This document shows, in pieces, positions 1 through 6,839 of a stretch of 9,110 nucleotides of DNA. The notes beneath the pieces were generated by a model. The model was not told the DNA's origin. It did no database searches and saw only the letters and a list, made by a program, of their open reading frames with translations. The stretch covers positions 1-9,110 of the forward strand of contig JAFPWQ010000311.1 in assembly GCA_017394925.1 (NCBI GenBank), written 5' to 3'. The stretch comes from Synergistaceae bacterium. GTDB lineage: Bacteria > Synergistota > Synergistia > Synergistales > Aminobacteriaceae. Position numbers and translations under genes: made by a program. Position 1 is the first letter of the stretch; each line of letters opens with the position of its first letter.

Positions 1-1506
1 CATGGCCAAATATCTGTCAGAGAATCCATCACGTTTTGCCTGTGCGAGTAACTCATCGGGAAGTTCTTTGCCCTTGTGAGTGATTATTTCTTCTTCTTCG
101 TCAACGAGTTCTTTCATCTGCTCAAGAAAATATGCTTTTATCTTCGTGAGTTCATGAATTTCATCAATGCTTACTCCCTTGCGTAATGCCTCATATATCA
201 CAAAGTATCTTTCACTCGTGGGATATTCAAGCAGCTTCAATAACTCATCTTTTGAGAGTTCATGAAAATTTTTCGCATAGCCCAGTCCATAACGGTCTTT
301 TTCGAGTGAACGTATAGCCTTCTGCATTGCCTCTTTGAACGTTGAGCCTATACTCATGACCTCACCGACAGCGCGCATCTGTGTTCCGAGTTTATCCTGT
401 ACACCTTTGAATTTCTCGAATGCCCAGCGTGCGAACTTCACAACTACATAATCACCGTCAGGATAATATTTGTCGAGTGTTCCGTACTTGCCGCATGATA
501 TATCGCTGAGTGATAACCCCGCCGCAAGTTTTGCCGACACTAACGCAATGGGAAAACCTGTTGCCTTTGACGCAAGAGCACTTGACCGTGATGTTCTTGG
601 GTTAATCTCAATCACTATTACGCGTCCTGTCTTCGGGTCATGCGCAAACTGTACGTTAGTCCCGCCGATTACGCCGATATGCTCAACGATTTTGTATGCC
701 ATGTCCTGAAGTTTTTTCTGCAAGTCTTTGCTTATCGTCAGCATCGGGGCAGCACAGAATGAATCGCCCGTATGAACTCCCATAGGATCGATATTCTCAA
801 TGAAGCATACGGTTATCATGTTATTATCTTTATCGCGTACGACTTCAAGCTCAAGTTCTTCCCAGCCTGATACGCTCTCTTCAACTAAAACCTGATGTAC
901 GATACTTGCCTGTAATCCCCGTTCGCAGACTGTCTTTAACTCTTCGCGGTTATATACGAGTCCGCCTCCTGCACCGCCCATTGTGTAAGCCGGTCTCAGG
1001 ACAACGGGATAATTTAATTCTTCTGCAATGCTTAATGCCTCTTCAACCGAGTATGCTACTTTGGATCTGGCCATGTCGATATTGAGAGCCTGCATTGTCT
1101 TCTTGAACTCGATTCTGTCCTCGCCGCGTTCAATTGCATCTGCCTGCACTCCGATTACCTGAACGTTGTACTTTGCGAGAATTCCCATTTTGTGAAGTTC
1201 CGCGCAGAGATTCAATCCTGACTGACCGCCAAGGTTCGGCAATAATGCATCGGGTCTTTCACGTTCAATTATTGCTTCGAGTCTTTCGGGGTTCAATGGC
1301 TCAATGTATGTTATATCTGCCATTTCGGGGTCTGTCATTATCGTTGCAGGGTTTGAATTCACTAATACGATTTCATATCCCAGTGAACGAAGAGCCTTGC
1401 ACGCCTGAGTCCCTGAGTAATCGAACTCGCACGCCTGACCTATCACTATCGGCCCTGACCCTATGATTAATATCTTGTGAATGTCTTGACGCTGTGTTGA
1501 TGCCAT
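1..1506 (-). CDS. carB: Carbamoyl-phosphate synthase large chain, N-terminal ~502 codons (3' end outside window)
   Basis: The large chain makes carbamoyl phosphate from bicarbonate, ammonia (channelled from glutamine by the small chain CarA) and two ATP in the cytoplasm, feeding arginine and pyrimidine synthesis. The visible part covers the first ATP-grasp (carboxyphosphate) half and most of the oligomerisation domain. It begins MASTQRQDIHKILIIGSGP, followed by VIGQACEFDYSG, the typical CarB N-terminus. Further signatures are RPAYTMGGAGGGLVYN (ATP-binding glycine loop), VEESVSGWEELELEV, and E300-I-N-P-R304 of the metal/ATP site, within one residue of E. coli numbering. The frame is open to the window edge, ending near GFSDRYLAM in the oligomerisation domain. 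The ATG at 1504-1506 has an AGGAAAG ribosome binding site at 1517-1523, 10 bases upstream. The gene lies 28 bases after the chaperone gene and is probably co-transcribed with it. carA is not directly upstream, although it often is in other bacteria. Confidence 0.97.
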   Translation of the reverse strand, partial: MASTQRQDIHKILIIGSGPIVIGQACEFDYSGTQACKALRSLGYEIVLVNSNPATIMTDPEMADITYIEPLNPERLEAIIERERPDALLPNLGGQSGLNLCAELHKMGILAKYNVQVIGVQADAIERGEDRIEFKKTMQALNIDMARSKVAYSVEEALSIAEELNYPVVLRPAYTMGGAGGGLVYNREELKTVCERGLQASIVHQVLVEESVSGWEELELEVVRDKDNNMITVCFIENIDPMGVHTGDSFCAAPMLTISKDLQKKLQDMAYKIVEHIGVIGGTNVQFAHDPKTGRVIVIEINPRTSRSSALASKATGFPIALVSAKLAAGLSLSDISCGKYGTLDKYYPDGDYVVVKFARWAFEKFKGVQDKLGTQMRAVGEVMSIGSTFKEAMQKAIRSLEKDRYGLGYAKNFHELSKDELLKLLEYPTSERYFVIYEALRKGVSIDEIHELTKIKAYFLEQMKELVDEEEEIITHKGKELPDELLAQAKRDGFSDRYLAM

Positions 1507-1534
1507 GTGTAAATCACTTTCCTGTTACTTAAAA

Positions 1535-3160
1535 CTATTCCGCAGCTCCTTTTACATCACTTGATGCTTCCGTTACTGCTTTTTCTTCTGTTTTTATTTC
1601 TTCCTGAACGGGTGCAGATTCATCTGTCTTTGTCTCTTCTGCTTTGACCTCTGCAGGTGCTTCTGATTTTACTTCATCTTTTGCAGGCTCTTCTGATTTT
1701 GCCTCTTCTGCTTTGACCTCTGCAGGCGTTTCTGTCTTTGCTTCATCTGGTTTTACTTCTGCAGGTGCATTTGCTTTTGCTTCGTCTGTTTTTACTTCCG
1801 CAGGGGCATCTGTCTTCACTTCATCTTTTGCCTCTGCAGGAATTTCTGTTTTAGCTTCTTCCTTCACAGGCTCTTCTGCTTTGGCCTCTTCTGCGTTTAC
1901 TTCTGCAGGTTCATCTGCTTTTGCCTCGTCAGCTTTGACTTCTGCAGGCTCATCTGCTTTTGCCTCGTCTGCTTTGATTTCTGAAGATGCTTCTTCTTTT
2001 TCAGATTCAGATTCGTCTTTCACTTCCTCAATCACTATTGCAGGTGCTGTTTCTTCTTTCGATTCTGTTTCCGTCTTAGCGTCTGATGAAATTTCAGCAA
2101 TGTCTTCAACCTCTAATTCTGGTATCGTTTCATCTGGTGATGTTACAGTATTGCGTGCGAAAAGTGATGCATCATTAATCGTAACCTGTGCTTTATTTCT
2201 GAGTGATGTTTCATATGCCGTGAGTCTGTTTCTCTGTTCCTGCTGAGTTAAGAGCGTACGTATATCACTGCTCACTTCGTTATAGGGCGTTACTGTCGCT
2301 TCAACGCGCTGAGTCTTAAGTCCGACCGCAAAATCAGAACTCGTTACTTCAAACACAGGGCTGATCTCTCCGACATCAAGAGACGAAAGAACTGAAAATG
2401 CTCCTGTCGTTAATGCCGTTGACGGAAGGAATACAGGTTCTCTCGTGATATTGATTAAGTCATTCGATGCAAGCTCATCATTTGAGACTATTACGTCCCA
2501 GCTTCCGCCTGATACTAACTTTTCACGTAAGACTTCTGCGCCTTCCTTCTTGTTGAAATTCGCAGCGTGAATCATGAATCCTTCAGGCCTTGAGTAAATC
2601 AAATTCTTCATTGTGTCATAGAATTCTACGGCTCTGTCCTCGCTGATATTAATCTCTCCGATTGCATTGCTCAGCAGACGGTCAACTGCCATCTGGCGCG
2701 CTAATCCGCGTTTGTAGTCTTCAACTTTGATGCCTGAATTCGCGAGTGCCTGATAGAATGTCTCTCTTGTCGGAAAATATGTATCCGCGTAATTCTTCAT
2801 GGCCATATCAGCTTCTGCATCTGATACACGTATTCCGCTTTCGTCAACTTCTTTTGCGAGCTGTGATTCAAGAATTGCCTGGTCTAATACTGCCTGATAT
2901 ATTGCTGGCATGTCTAAGCTCTCAAGATTTCTTGAATTATAATTGCTCAGATGATCGCGTACTCTTCTCTCAAGTTCCGAACGCATTAATGAACGTCCGT
3001 TTATCTGTGCAACTTCATAGTCGCTCATAGTGCCGTCAGCGTTTCTCTCAGGTGTACGTCTTGTGCTTCTGCCCTCGTACATAAAGAACGTTGAAAGCAG
3101 AAATGCAACGACAATTATAGCCATAACCCATTTCATTTGTTTACGCAGGAAATTCATCAT
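1535..3160 (-). CDS. Membrane-anchored SurA/PpiD-like periplasmic chaperone with Pro/Ala/Glu/Lys repeat tail
   Basis: This is a predicted inner-membrane-anchored chaperone for exported proteins, 541 residues. Residues 1-10 are basic (FLRKQMK) and 11-28 form one hydrophobic helix (WVMAIIVVAFLLSTFFMY), giving an N-in, periplasm-out topology like PpiD. Residues about 48-185 look like a SurA N-terminal chaperone domain (AQINGRSLMRSELERRV, then VLDQAILESQLAKE, then RGLARQMAVDRLL). Residues about 195-290 resemble a parvulin prolyl isomerase fold (MIHAANFNKKEGAEVLREKLVSGG, later FSVLSSLDVGEISPVFEV), but too divergent to claim catalysis. Residues 341-541 are low-complexity and highly charged, with tandem 13-residue units from 392 to 514. 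The ATG at 3158-3160 has AGAAGG 12 bases upstream (3173-3178); a second ATG follows directly. An extended -10 at 3229-3237 may give it its own promoter, and carB follows. The SurA-family call rests on the N-terminal pattern and is moderately sure; the substrate is unknown. Confidence 0.8.
   Translation of the reverse strand: MMNFLRKQMKWVMAIIVVAFLLSTFFMYEGRSTRRTPERNADGTMSDYEVAQINGRSLMRSELERRVRDHLSNYNSRNLESLDMPAIYQAVLDQAILESQLAKEVDESGIRVSDAEADMAMKNYADTYFPTRETFYQALANSGIKVEDYKRGLARQMAVDRLLSNAIGEINISEDRAVEFYDTMKNLIYSRPEGFMIHAANFNKKEGAEVLREKLVSGGSWDVIVSNDELASNDLINITREPVFLPSTALTTGAFSVLSSLDVGEISPVFEVTSSDFAVGLKTQRVEATVTPYNEVSSDIRTLLTQQEQRNRLTAYETSLRNKAQVTINDASLFARNTVTSPDETIPELEVEDIAEISSDAKTETESKEETAPAIVIEEVKDESESEKEEASSEIKADEAKADEPAEVKADEAKADEPAEVNAEEAKAEEPVKEEAKTEIPAEAKDEVKTDAPAEVKTDEAKANAPAEVKPDEAKTETPAEVKAEEAKSEEPAKDEVKSEAPAEVKAEETKTDESAPVQEEIKTEEKAVTEASSDVKGAAE
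1619..1987 (-). repeat. Tandem ~39-bp coding repeats (13-residue PAEVKADEAKADE-type units)
   Basis: Inside the chaperone gene, residues 392-514 divide into ten head-to-tail units. Seven are 13 residues long with consensus PAEVKADEAKADE (starting at residues 392, 405, 418, 453, 466, 479 and 502), one is 12 (441) and two are 10 (431 and 492, of the type PVKEEAKTEI). The two units nearest the N-terminal end, at 1910-1948 and 1949-1987, match at about 34 of 39 bases, so the array probably grew by duplication and could vary in copy number between strains. The tail is rich in Ala, Glu, Lys, Asp and Pro with almost no large hydrophobic residues, so it is expected to be extended or helical but not globular. 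The complementary strand stays open across the array only because of its composition. Confidence 0.9.
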
Positions 3161-3205
3161 AATGAAATATAACCTTCTCTCTTAGAATTTTAAAAAATTT
3201 TTGTA

Positions 3206-3223
3206 CTCAGTATTTTTTCTGAG
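3206..3223 (-). other. Small inverted repeat (5-bp stem, 8-base loop) between polA and the chaperone gene
   Basis: On the minus strand CTCAG (3219-3223) and CTGAG (3206-3210) can pair around an A-rich loop, followed after a few bases by an A6T5 run (3192-3202). It could be a weak terminator for polA, but the stem is short and the T run is offset. It also sits where a transcript from the extended -10 at 3229-3237 would start, so it might instead be a 5'-end stem stabilising the chaperone mRNA. The sequence alone does not decide. Confidence 0.4.
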
Positions 3224-3228
3224 ATTTA

Positions 3229-3237
3229 ATTGTAGCA
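3229..3237 (-). promoter_or_regulatory. Extended -10 promoter element for the chaperone-carB unit
   Basis: The minus strand reads TGCTACAAT, a TGn extension followed by a -10 hexamer with one mismatch to TATAAT. No good -35 is seen 16-18 bases upstream, as expected for extended -10 promoters. Transcription would start near 3222, giving a leader of about 60 bases before the ATG at 3160. It lies just beyond the polA stop codon. Confidence 0.5.
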
Positions 3238-3261
3238 TATACTTATAATTTTTACACACTT

Positions 3262-5643
3262 TTACACATCTGCTAATGTTCTGCCTGTCTTTGTCTTTAC
3301 GTCCAAATGATTCACTTTTTCACCTGACGCAATCATAATATCGCTCATTAATTCAGAAATGCTTTGCGATTCAGATTCAGGACATTCACACACGAGTGAA
3401 TCATGTACCTGCAAAAATAATTTTCCTGAACATGAACTCTCAAAATTTATCATGGCCTTACGCGCTATATCTGCCGCCGTTCCCTGAATCGGACTGTTTA
3501 TGAGTGTGCGGTCAAGTGCAGGACCTTTTGCAGGTATCTCTGAAACTCTGCGAATCCTTCCGAATAGTGTTCGAGTGAAGCCCGTTGCTTTTGCTGAATC
3601 AATCAATTCATCGAGAAATGCTTTCAGTCCAGGAAGAGCCGCAAAATATTTATTCATTATGTCTTTTGCTTCTGTCCGTGAGACATTGAGACGGTCAGCA
3701 AGCCCGAATGATGTCATGCCGTAAAGCAGACCGAAATTTATCATCTTGGCCGCGCGTCTTAATTCAGGAGTAACGAGTTCAGGCATTACATCAAATACCC
3801 ATGAGGCTGTCTCTGTGTGAATATCTCTGTTATGAGTGAACGCATCAATGAGTCTCTCTTCACCTGACATGTAAGCAAGCACCCGCAATTCAATCTGCGA
3901 ATAATCTGCTCCGACAAAGACATTGCCTTTTTCTTTCGGGATTAACGCCGATTTAATTTCATCTGCCCATTTCCCGAATGCCGGTATATTCTGCAAGTTC
4001 GGATCTCTGCTGCTGAGTCTTCCTGTTCCTGTGAATGCAGGCTCAAATGTCGTGTGTATTATTCCGTTTTCATCTGCGGCCTTCTGCAATGGAATCACGA
4101 ATCCCGTAAGCATTTTTGAGAGTTCTCTGTGTTCGAGAATTAAACGCGGTACTGCACCGTTCGGACGTTCTGCAAGATGTTCAAGGACTTGTGCACTCGT
4201 TGAGTATGACGTTCTGCTGCGTGTTTTGGTCTCAGGCTCAAATGCAAGACGTTCAAACAAAAGCCATGATACCTGAGCAGGTGAATTTACATTTATTCTT
4301 GTGCCTGTCTCTTTGGTTATGCACTCTTCAATTTCAATTATTCTTGCTTCGAGTTCATCTTCCACTGCCTGAAACTTTGACGGATTTATTTTTACGCCTC
4401 TGTCCTCCATTTTATTCAGCACAGGGATTAACGGAATGTCTATATCATTCATAACAGCACTTAGCGATTCATGAGCGCGTATTTCAGCTTCGAGTCTTCC
4501 GGCCATGTTCACAATATCATCGGGATTCATGTTTGCTGTTACGTTCGCAAATTCATTTCCGGCTTTGTCAGGGTGAAGGAGATAATACGCTGTCTTTAAG
4601 TCCCATACTCTTAGATTCGTATCAAAGTTTCCGGGATTGATTCGCAATTCGTTCTTGTAGTCTCTCGTGATAATATCACAGTCGGGCATGATGATTTTTC
4701 CCGTGTCATTAATTTTGCGTGTCGTGATTTCTGCACTGCTTCCCATTCTCTTTAAGAGTTTCGACAGTCCTAATCTCGCGGCTAATTCTTCGGCCTTCTG
4801 AATGTCCCCTGAAAAGTTCATGCATTCATTCAAAAAGTTCTGCCCTTCTTCGCCCTCATAAATATTATCTTTGAGTTTAATTATATTCTCGCGTGTCCAT
4901 AATGCATTTTCCAGGCCATGAGATTCAAGTTTACTGCGTATACCATTTGCGAGTGCTGGAAGTGATTCATAAATTGCTTCGAGACTTGAATATTCAGCAA
5001 GTAATTTCTTCGCACCCTTCTCACCGATTCCAGTTATGCCCTTCACGCTGTCTGAATTATCACCTGTAATTGCAAGATAATCTGACATTGACGAAGGCAT
5101 GAATCCGAACTCTTTCACGAATGCGTTCTTATCATAAATTTCTGCGCCGGATAAACCGCTCTTCACCGGGCGTATCATCGTTACTCCTGTGTCTAATAAC
5201 TGGAATAAATCTTTATCCGAAGAGAGAATCACTCCGTAATAGCCTGACGCATGAACGAGTTTCGAGACTGACGCAACGACATCATCAGCTTCAACGCCTG
5301 AACGTATTATCACATTGCATCCCATGAATCTCAAAAGCTCCTGCAACAACGGAAATTGAATCCTTAACTCATCGGCCATAGGTTTACGGTCATGCTTGTA
5401 TGTCGGCAGCAGGTCATGCCTGAATGTTTTTCCGTGAGCATCGAAGACGACTATATTGCAGTCAGGATGAATTATGTCCTGCACTCTGAAAAGTATATTG
5501 AGAAAACCTGTTATCATTGCCGTAGGTGTTCCGTCGGGAGCAGTCAGCTTTGCATTCACCGCATGAAAACTCCTGTATGCTATGCTGTGTCCGTCAACTA
5601 TAAGGAAAGTTTTTATAGCATTCACCTCTTTGTAATGAATCAT
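3262..5643 (-). CDS. polA: DNA polymerase I (5' nuclease plus polymerase; proofreading site lost)
   Basis: Pol I fills gaps in repair and removes RNA primers from Okazaki fragments. Residues about 11-290 form the 5'-3' nuclease: FLIVDGHSIAYRSF (D17), VVFDAHGKTFRHD (D68), GVEADD (E118, D120, D121), SSDKD (D143, D145) and GDNSDSVKGITGIGEKGA (D195, D198) with the helix-hairpin-helix. Residues about 300-395 are a shrunken, degenerate 3'-5' exonuclease region with no DxE motif; only WDLKTAYYLLHPDK recalls it, so proofreading is probably absent, as in Taq polymerase. The polymerase has TGRLSSRDPNLQNIP, motif A GADYSQIELR (D580, E585), motif B RRAAKMINFGLLYG (K633, F637, Y641) and motif C QVHDSLV (D748). 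The 793 residues compare with 928 in E. coli and 832 in Taq. The ATG at 5643 has no ribosome binding site; the strong site at 5623-5630 fits an ATA codon at 5614-5616, which would give a protein starting (M)KTFLIVDGHS, nine residues shorter. The gene is divergent from the AlbA_2 gene. Confidence 0.97.
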   Translation of the reverse strand: MIHYKEVNAIKTFLIVDGHSIAYRSFHAVNAKLTAPDGTPTAMITGFLNILFRVQDIIHPDCNIVVFDAHGKTFRHDLLPTYKHDRKPMADELRIQFPLLQELLRFMGCNVIIRSGVEADDVVASVSKLVHASGYYGVILSSDKDLFQLLDTGVTMIRPVKSGLSGAEIYDKNAFVKEFGFMPSSMSDYLAITGDNSDSVKGITGIGEKGAKKLLAEYSSLEAIYESLPALANGIRSKLESHGLENALWTRENIIKLKDNIYEGEEGQNFLNECMNFSGDIQKAEELAARLGLSKLLKRMGSSAEITTRKINDTGKIIMPDCDIITRDYKNELRINPGNFDTNLRVWDLKTAYYLLHPDKAGNEFANVTANMNPDDIVNMAGRLEAEIRAHESLSAVMNDIDIPLIPVLNKMEDRGVKINPSKFQAVEDELEARIIEIEECITKETGTRINVNSPAQVSWLLFERLAFEPETKTRSRTSYSTSAQVLEHLAERPNGAVPRLILEHRELSKMLTGFVIPLQKAADENGIIHTTFEPAFTGTGRLSSRDPNLQNIPAFGKWADEIKSALIPKEKGNVFVGADYSQIELRVLAYMSGEERLIDAFTHNRDIHTETASWVFDVMPELVTPELRRAAKMINFGLLYGMTSFGLADRLNVSRTEAKDIMNKYFAALPGLKAFLDELIDSAKATGFTRTLFGRIRRVSEIPAKGPALDRTLINSPIQGTAADIARKAMINFESSCSGKLFLQVHDSLVCECPESESQSISELMSDIMIASGEKVNHLDVKTKTGRTLADV
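5623..5630 (-). promoter_or_regulatory. Shine-Dalgarno sequence inside the annotated polA N-terminus
   Basis: The minus strand reads AAGAGGTG, a near-perfect match to the anti-Shine-Dalgarno, 13 to 20 bases downstream of the first base of the in-frame ATG at 5643, so it cannot serve that ATG. Six bases further on is ATA (5614-5616), in frame and at the position where Pol I proteins normally begin. The overlapping GTG (5623-5625) is part of the site itself, and the ATG at 5620-5622 is out of frame and too close. The site therefore argues for a non-standard start, or it is a remnant. Confidence 0.55.
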
Positions 5644-5672
5644 GACGAATAATATTTAAAAATTGTGAATAA

Positions 5673-5680
5673 ATTATAAT
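5673..5680. promoter_or_regulatory. Palindromic -10 box shared by polA and the divergent AlbA_2 gene
   Basis: ATTATAAT is its own reverse complement, so it offers TATAAT on the plus strand (5675-5680) and on the minus strand (5673-5678). The plus-strand start would fall near 5687, about ten bases before the ATG at 5697. The minus-strand start would fall near 5665, giving a polA leader of about 22 bases to the ATG or about 50 to the ATA. Neither direction has a clear -35 hexamer. The 53 bases between the two ATGs are almost entirely A and T. Confidence 0.5.
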
Positions 5681-5696
5681 ATGCGAAAAATTTTTT

Positions 5697-6716
5697 ATGG
5701 ACGGAGAATTAAGTTCGGGATTTAATGTGAAAGAAAAAATTTCTGATATTAAAACGGAGACTGCGAAGCTGATTCATGATTACGAGACGGGAGATGATAT
5801 TTGCTTTCTTGATTCTGACGAAGCATATAAACTCCCTGAATGTATATGTGCCCTCGCTAATTCATCAGGAGGCTTTGTTGTCATTGATTCTGATTCACTG
5901 CCTGAGATTAATATTCCTTCCGAAATAGATTGCACCCTTCAGGCACTACCAGACGAGAGATATGCAATTCATGTTCAGCCATTAAAATGGCATGACAGAC
6001 CTGCAATGATTCACAACAGAGTATACAGACGCGTTGAAGGCGAGAACATAGTCTCAGGAAGATATGCGCGTTCAATCATGAGCATGGACGCATTGAGCTT
6101 ATCGCGTGATGATTTCCCGGTGAAGGCAAAACTAGATGAAGAATGCATGAATGAATTCCGCGATTCAGTTCTGAAATTGCACCCGGACTATGCGAATCTG
6201 AATCGTGATGAGTTCTTTAAACGCACATATATATATTCGGGCAGGCATTTAACGTTTGCCGGTGCGTTAATGTTCGGGAAATTTATTCGTGTTCGTGTGA
6301 AGGTGAATGACACAAAGATTGAAGCATATAACATCTGGAGGTCATACACGGATATACTTCCCAGACTGACGCAAAAACTTTCTGACAGGTGCGCATGTGC
6401 ATTACGTGAGGCATTCATCAATTCGCTTCTGCATTCGGACTATAACATATCAAGAAGCATAAACGTAACGGTAAAGCCGCGTCCATTGAGGGCAATAATC
6501 GATAACCCTTCAATCATACGGGGAATAACACGCAATCACAGACTCGAAAAAATATTTATGCTCTCTGGAATCTCATCAGGCACTCACAAAGGCATTGAGC
6601 GAATCAAACATTATGCTCCAAATTTCAGACTTGAACAGGACATGCTGAATTTCAGAGTTAAGGCAATAATCCCTCTTGAAGGAATCGAAGCACTTCCGGA
6701 AGTCATCATGCTATAA
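5697..6716 (+). CDS. AlbA_2 (Schlafen-type) domain protein with degenerate GHKL ATPase-like C-terminus
   Basis: This matches the architecture of COG2865-type putative regulators: an N-terminal AlbA_2 (formerly AAA_4) nucleic-acid-binding domain and a C-terminal HATPase_c_4-like domain. Residues about 44-130 carry the AlbA_2 pattern PECICALANSSGGFVVID (family ANxxGG) and the terminal RVYRRVEGENIVSGRYA (family YxRxG...A). LTFAGALMFGK at 185-195 matches the family linker LTxAGxLLFGK. Residues 236-276, ALREAFINSLLHSDYNIS followed by INVTVKPRPLRAIIDNPSIIRG, match the N-box and NPG segment; GTHKGIERIKHYA at 295-307 matches the family's GxGxxRI. The usual E-F-K at the AlbA_2 start and the NPGG loop are altered, so ATP binding is doubtful. 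The 339 residues are shorter than many homologues (often 400-600), lacking a C-terminal winged helix. No Shine-Dalgarno precedes the ATG; GTG at 5727-5729 is an alternative. The biological role of this family is largely unsettled, with DNA/RNA binding and regulation proposed. Confidence 0.8.
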   Translation: MDGELSSGFNVKEKISDIKTETAKLIHDYETGDDICFLDSDEAYKLPECICALANSSGGFVVIDSDSLPEINIPSEIDCTLQALPDERYAIHVQPLKWHDRPAMIHNRVYRRVEGENIVSGRYARSIMSMDALSLSRDDFPVKAKLDEECMNEFRDSVLKLHPDYANLNRDEFFKRTYIYSGRHLTFAGALMFGKFIRVRVKVNDTKIEAYNIWRSYTDILPRLTQKLSDRCACALREAFINSLLHSDYNISRSINVTVKPRPLRAIIDNPSIIRGITRNHRLEKIFMLSGISSGTHKGIERIKHYAPNFRLEQDMLNFRVKAIIPLEGIEALPEVIML

Positions 6717-6741
6717 AGTTTGTGTGTATTAACATTTAAAC

Positions 6742-6770
6742 TTGACCTGAAAATTAATGACTGGTAGAAT
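6742..6770 (+). promoter_or_regulatory. Near-consensus sigma70-type promoter for the iron-uptake operon
   Basis: TTGACC at 6742-6747 and TAGAAT at 6765-6770 are separated by exactly 17 bases, and TGG directly before the -10 adds an extended -10 TG. Each hexamer has one mismatch to consensus. The start site would be near 6777, giving a leader of about 63 bases to the TTG start at 6840. I looked for a Fur-type inverted repeat over or beside it and saw none that I can support, so iron control is expected from function but not shown here. Confidence 0.7.
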
Positions 6771-6839
6771 TCCACGCGTAAAGAAAATCAAATAAGTTTG
6801 ACACATACAATTTAACTCACATAAAAGGAGATAATCCAC

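Noticed and set aside
1134..1466. 110-codon plus-strand open frame
   Set aside because: Antisense to the well-conserved carB N-terminal domain; no supporting features.
1619..1987. CRISPR-like regular spacing of about 39 bases
   Set aside because: Units are contiguous without unique spacers and stay in one reading frame; this is a protein-coding tandem repeat.
1644..2246. 200-codon plus-strand open frame, Ser/Ala-rich (TSAGASDFTSS...)
   Set aside because: It is the exact antisense of the repeat tail of the chaperone gene; its repeats mirror the real coding repeats and it has no family resemblance or ribosome binding site.
3923..4454. Two overlapping plus-strand open frames of 117 and 112 codons
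   Set aside because: Both are antisense to the polymerase domain of polA, which has all its catalytic motifs.
6188..6421. 77-codon minus-strand open frame
   Set aside because: Antisense to the conserved middle of the AlbA_2 protein, with no independent support.
6716..6743. AAGTTT/AAACTT inverted repeat after the AlbA_2 gene as a terminator
   Set aside because: Only six A/T-rich pairs with a 16-base loop and no T run; it also overlaps the -35 of the next promoter.
6798..6826. Perfect TTGACA followed 17 bases later by ATAAAA as the main iron-operon promoter
   Set aside because: The -10 is poor and transcription would start at or after the ribosome binding site, leaving the TTG start without one. 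The upstream pair at 6742-6770 is better.
6717..6839. Fur box controlling the iron operon
   Set aside because: No inverted repeat close to the GATAATGATAATCATTATC consensus could be found by eye.
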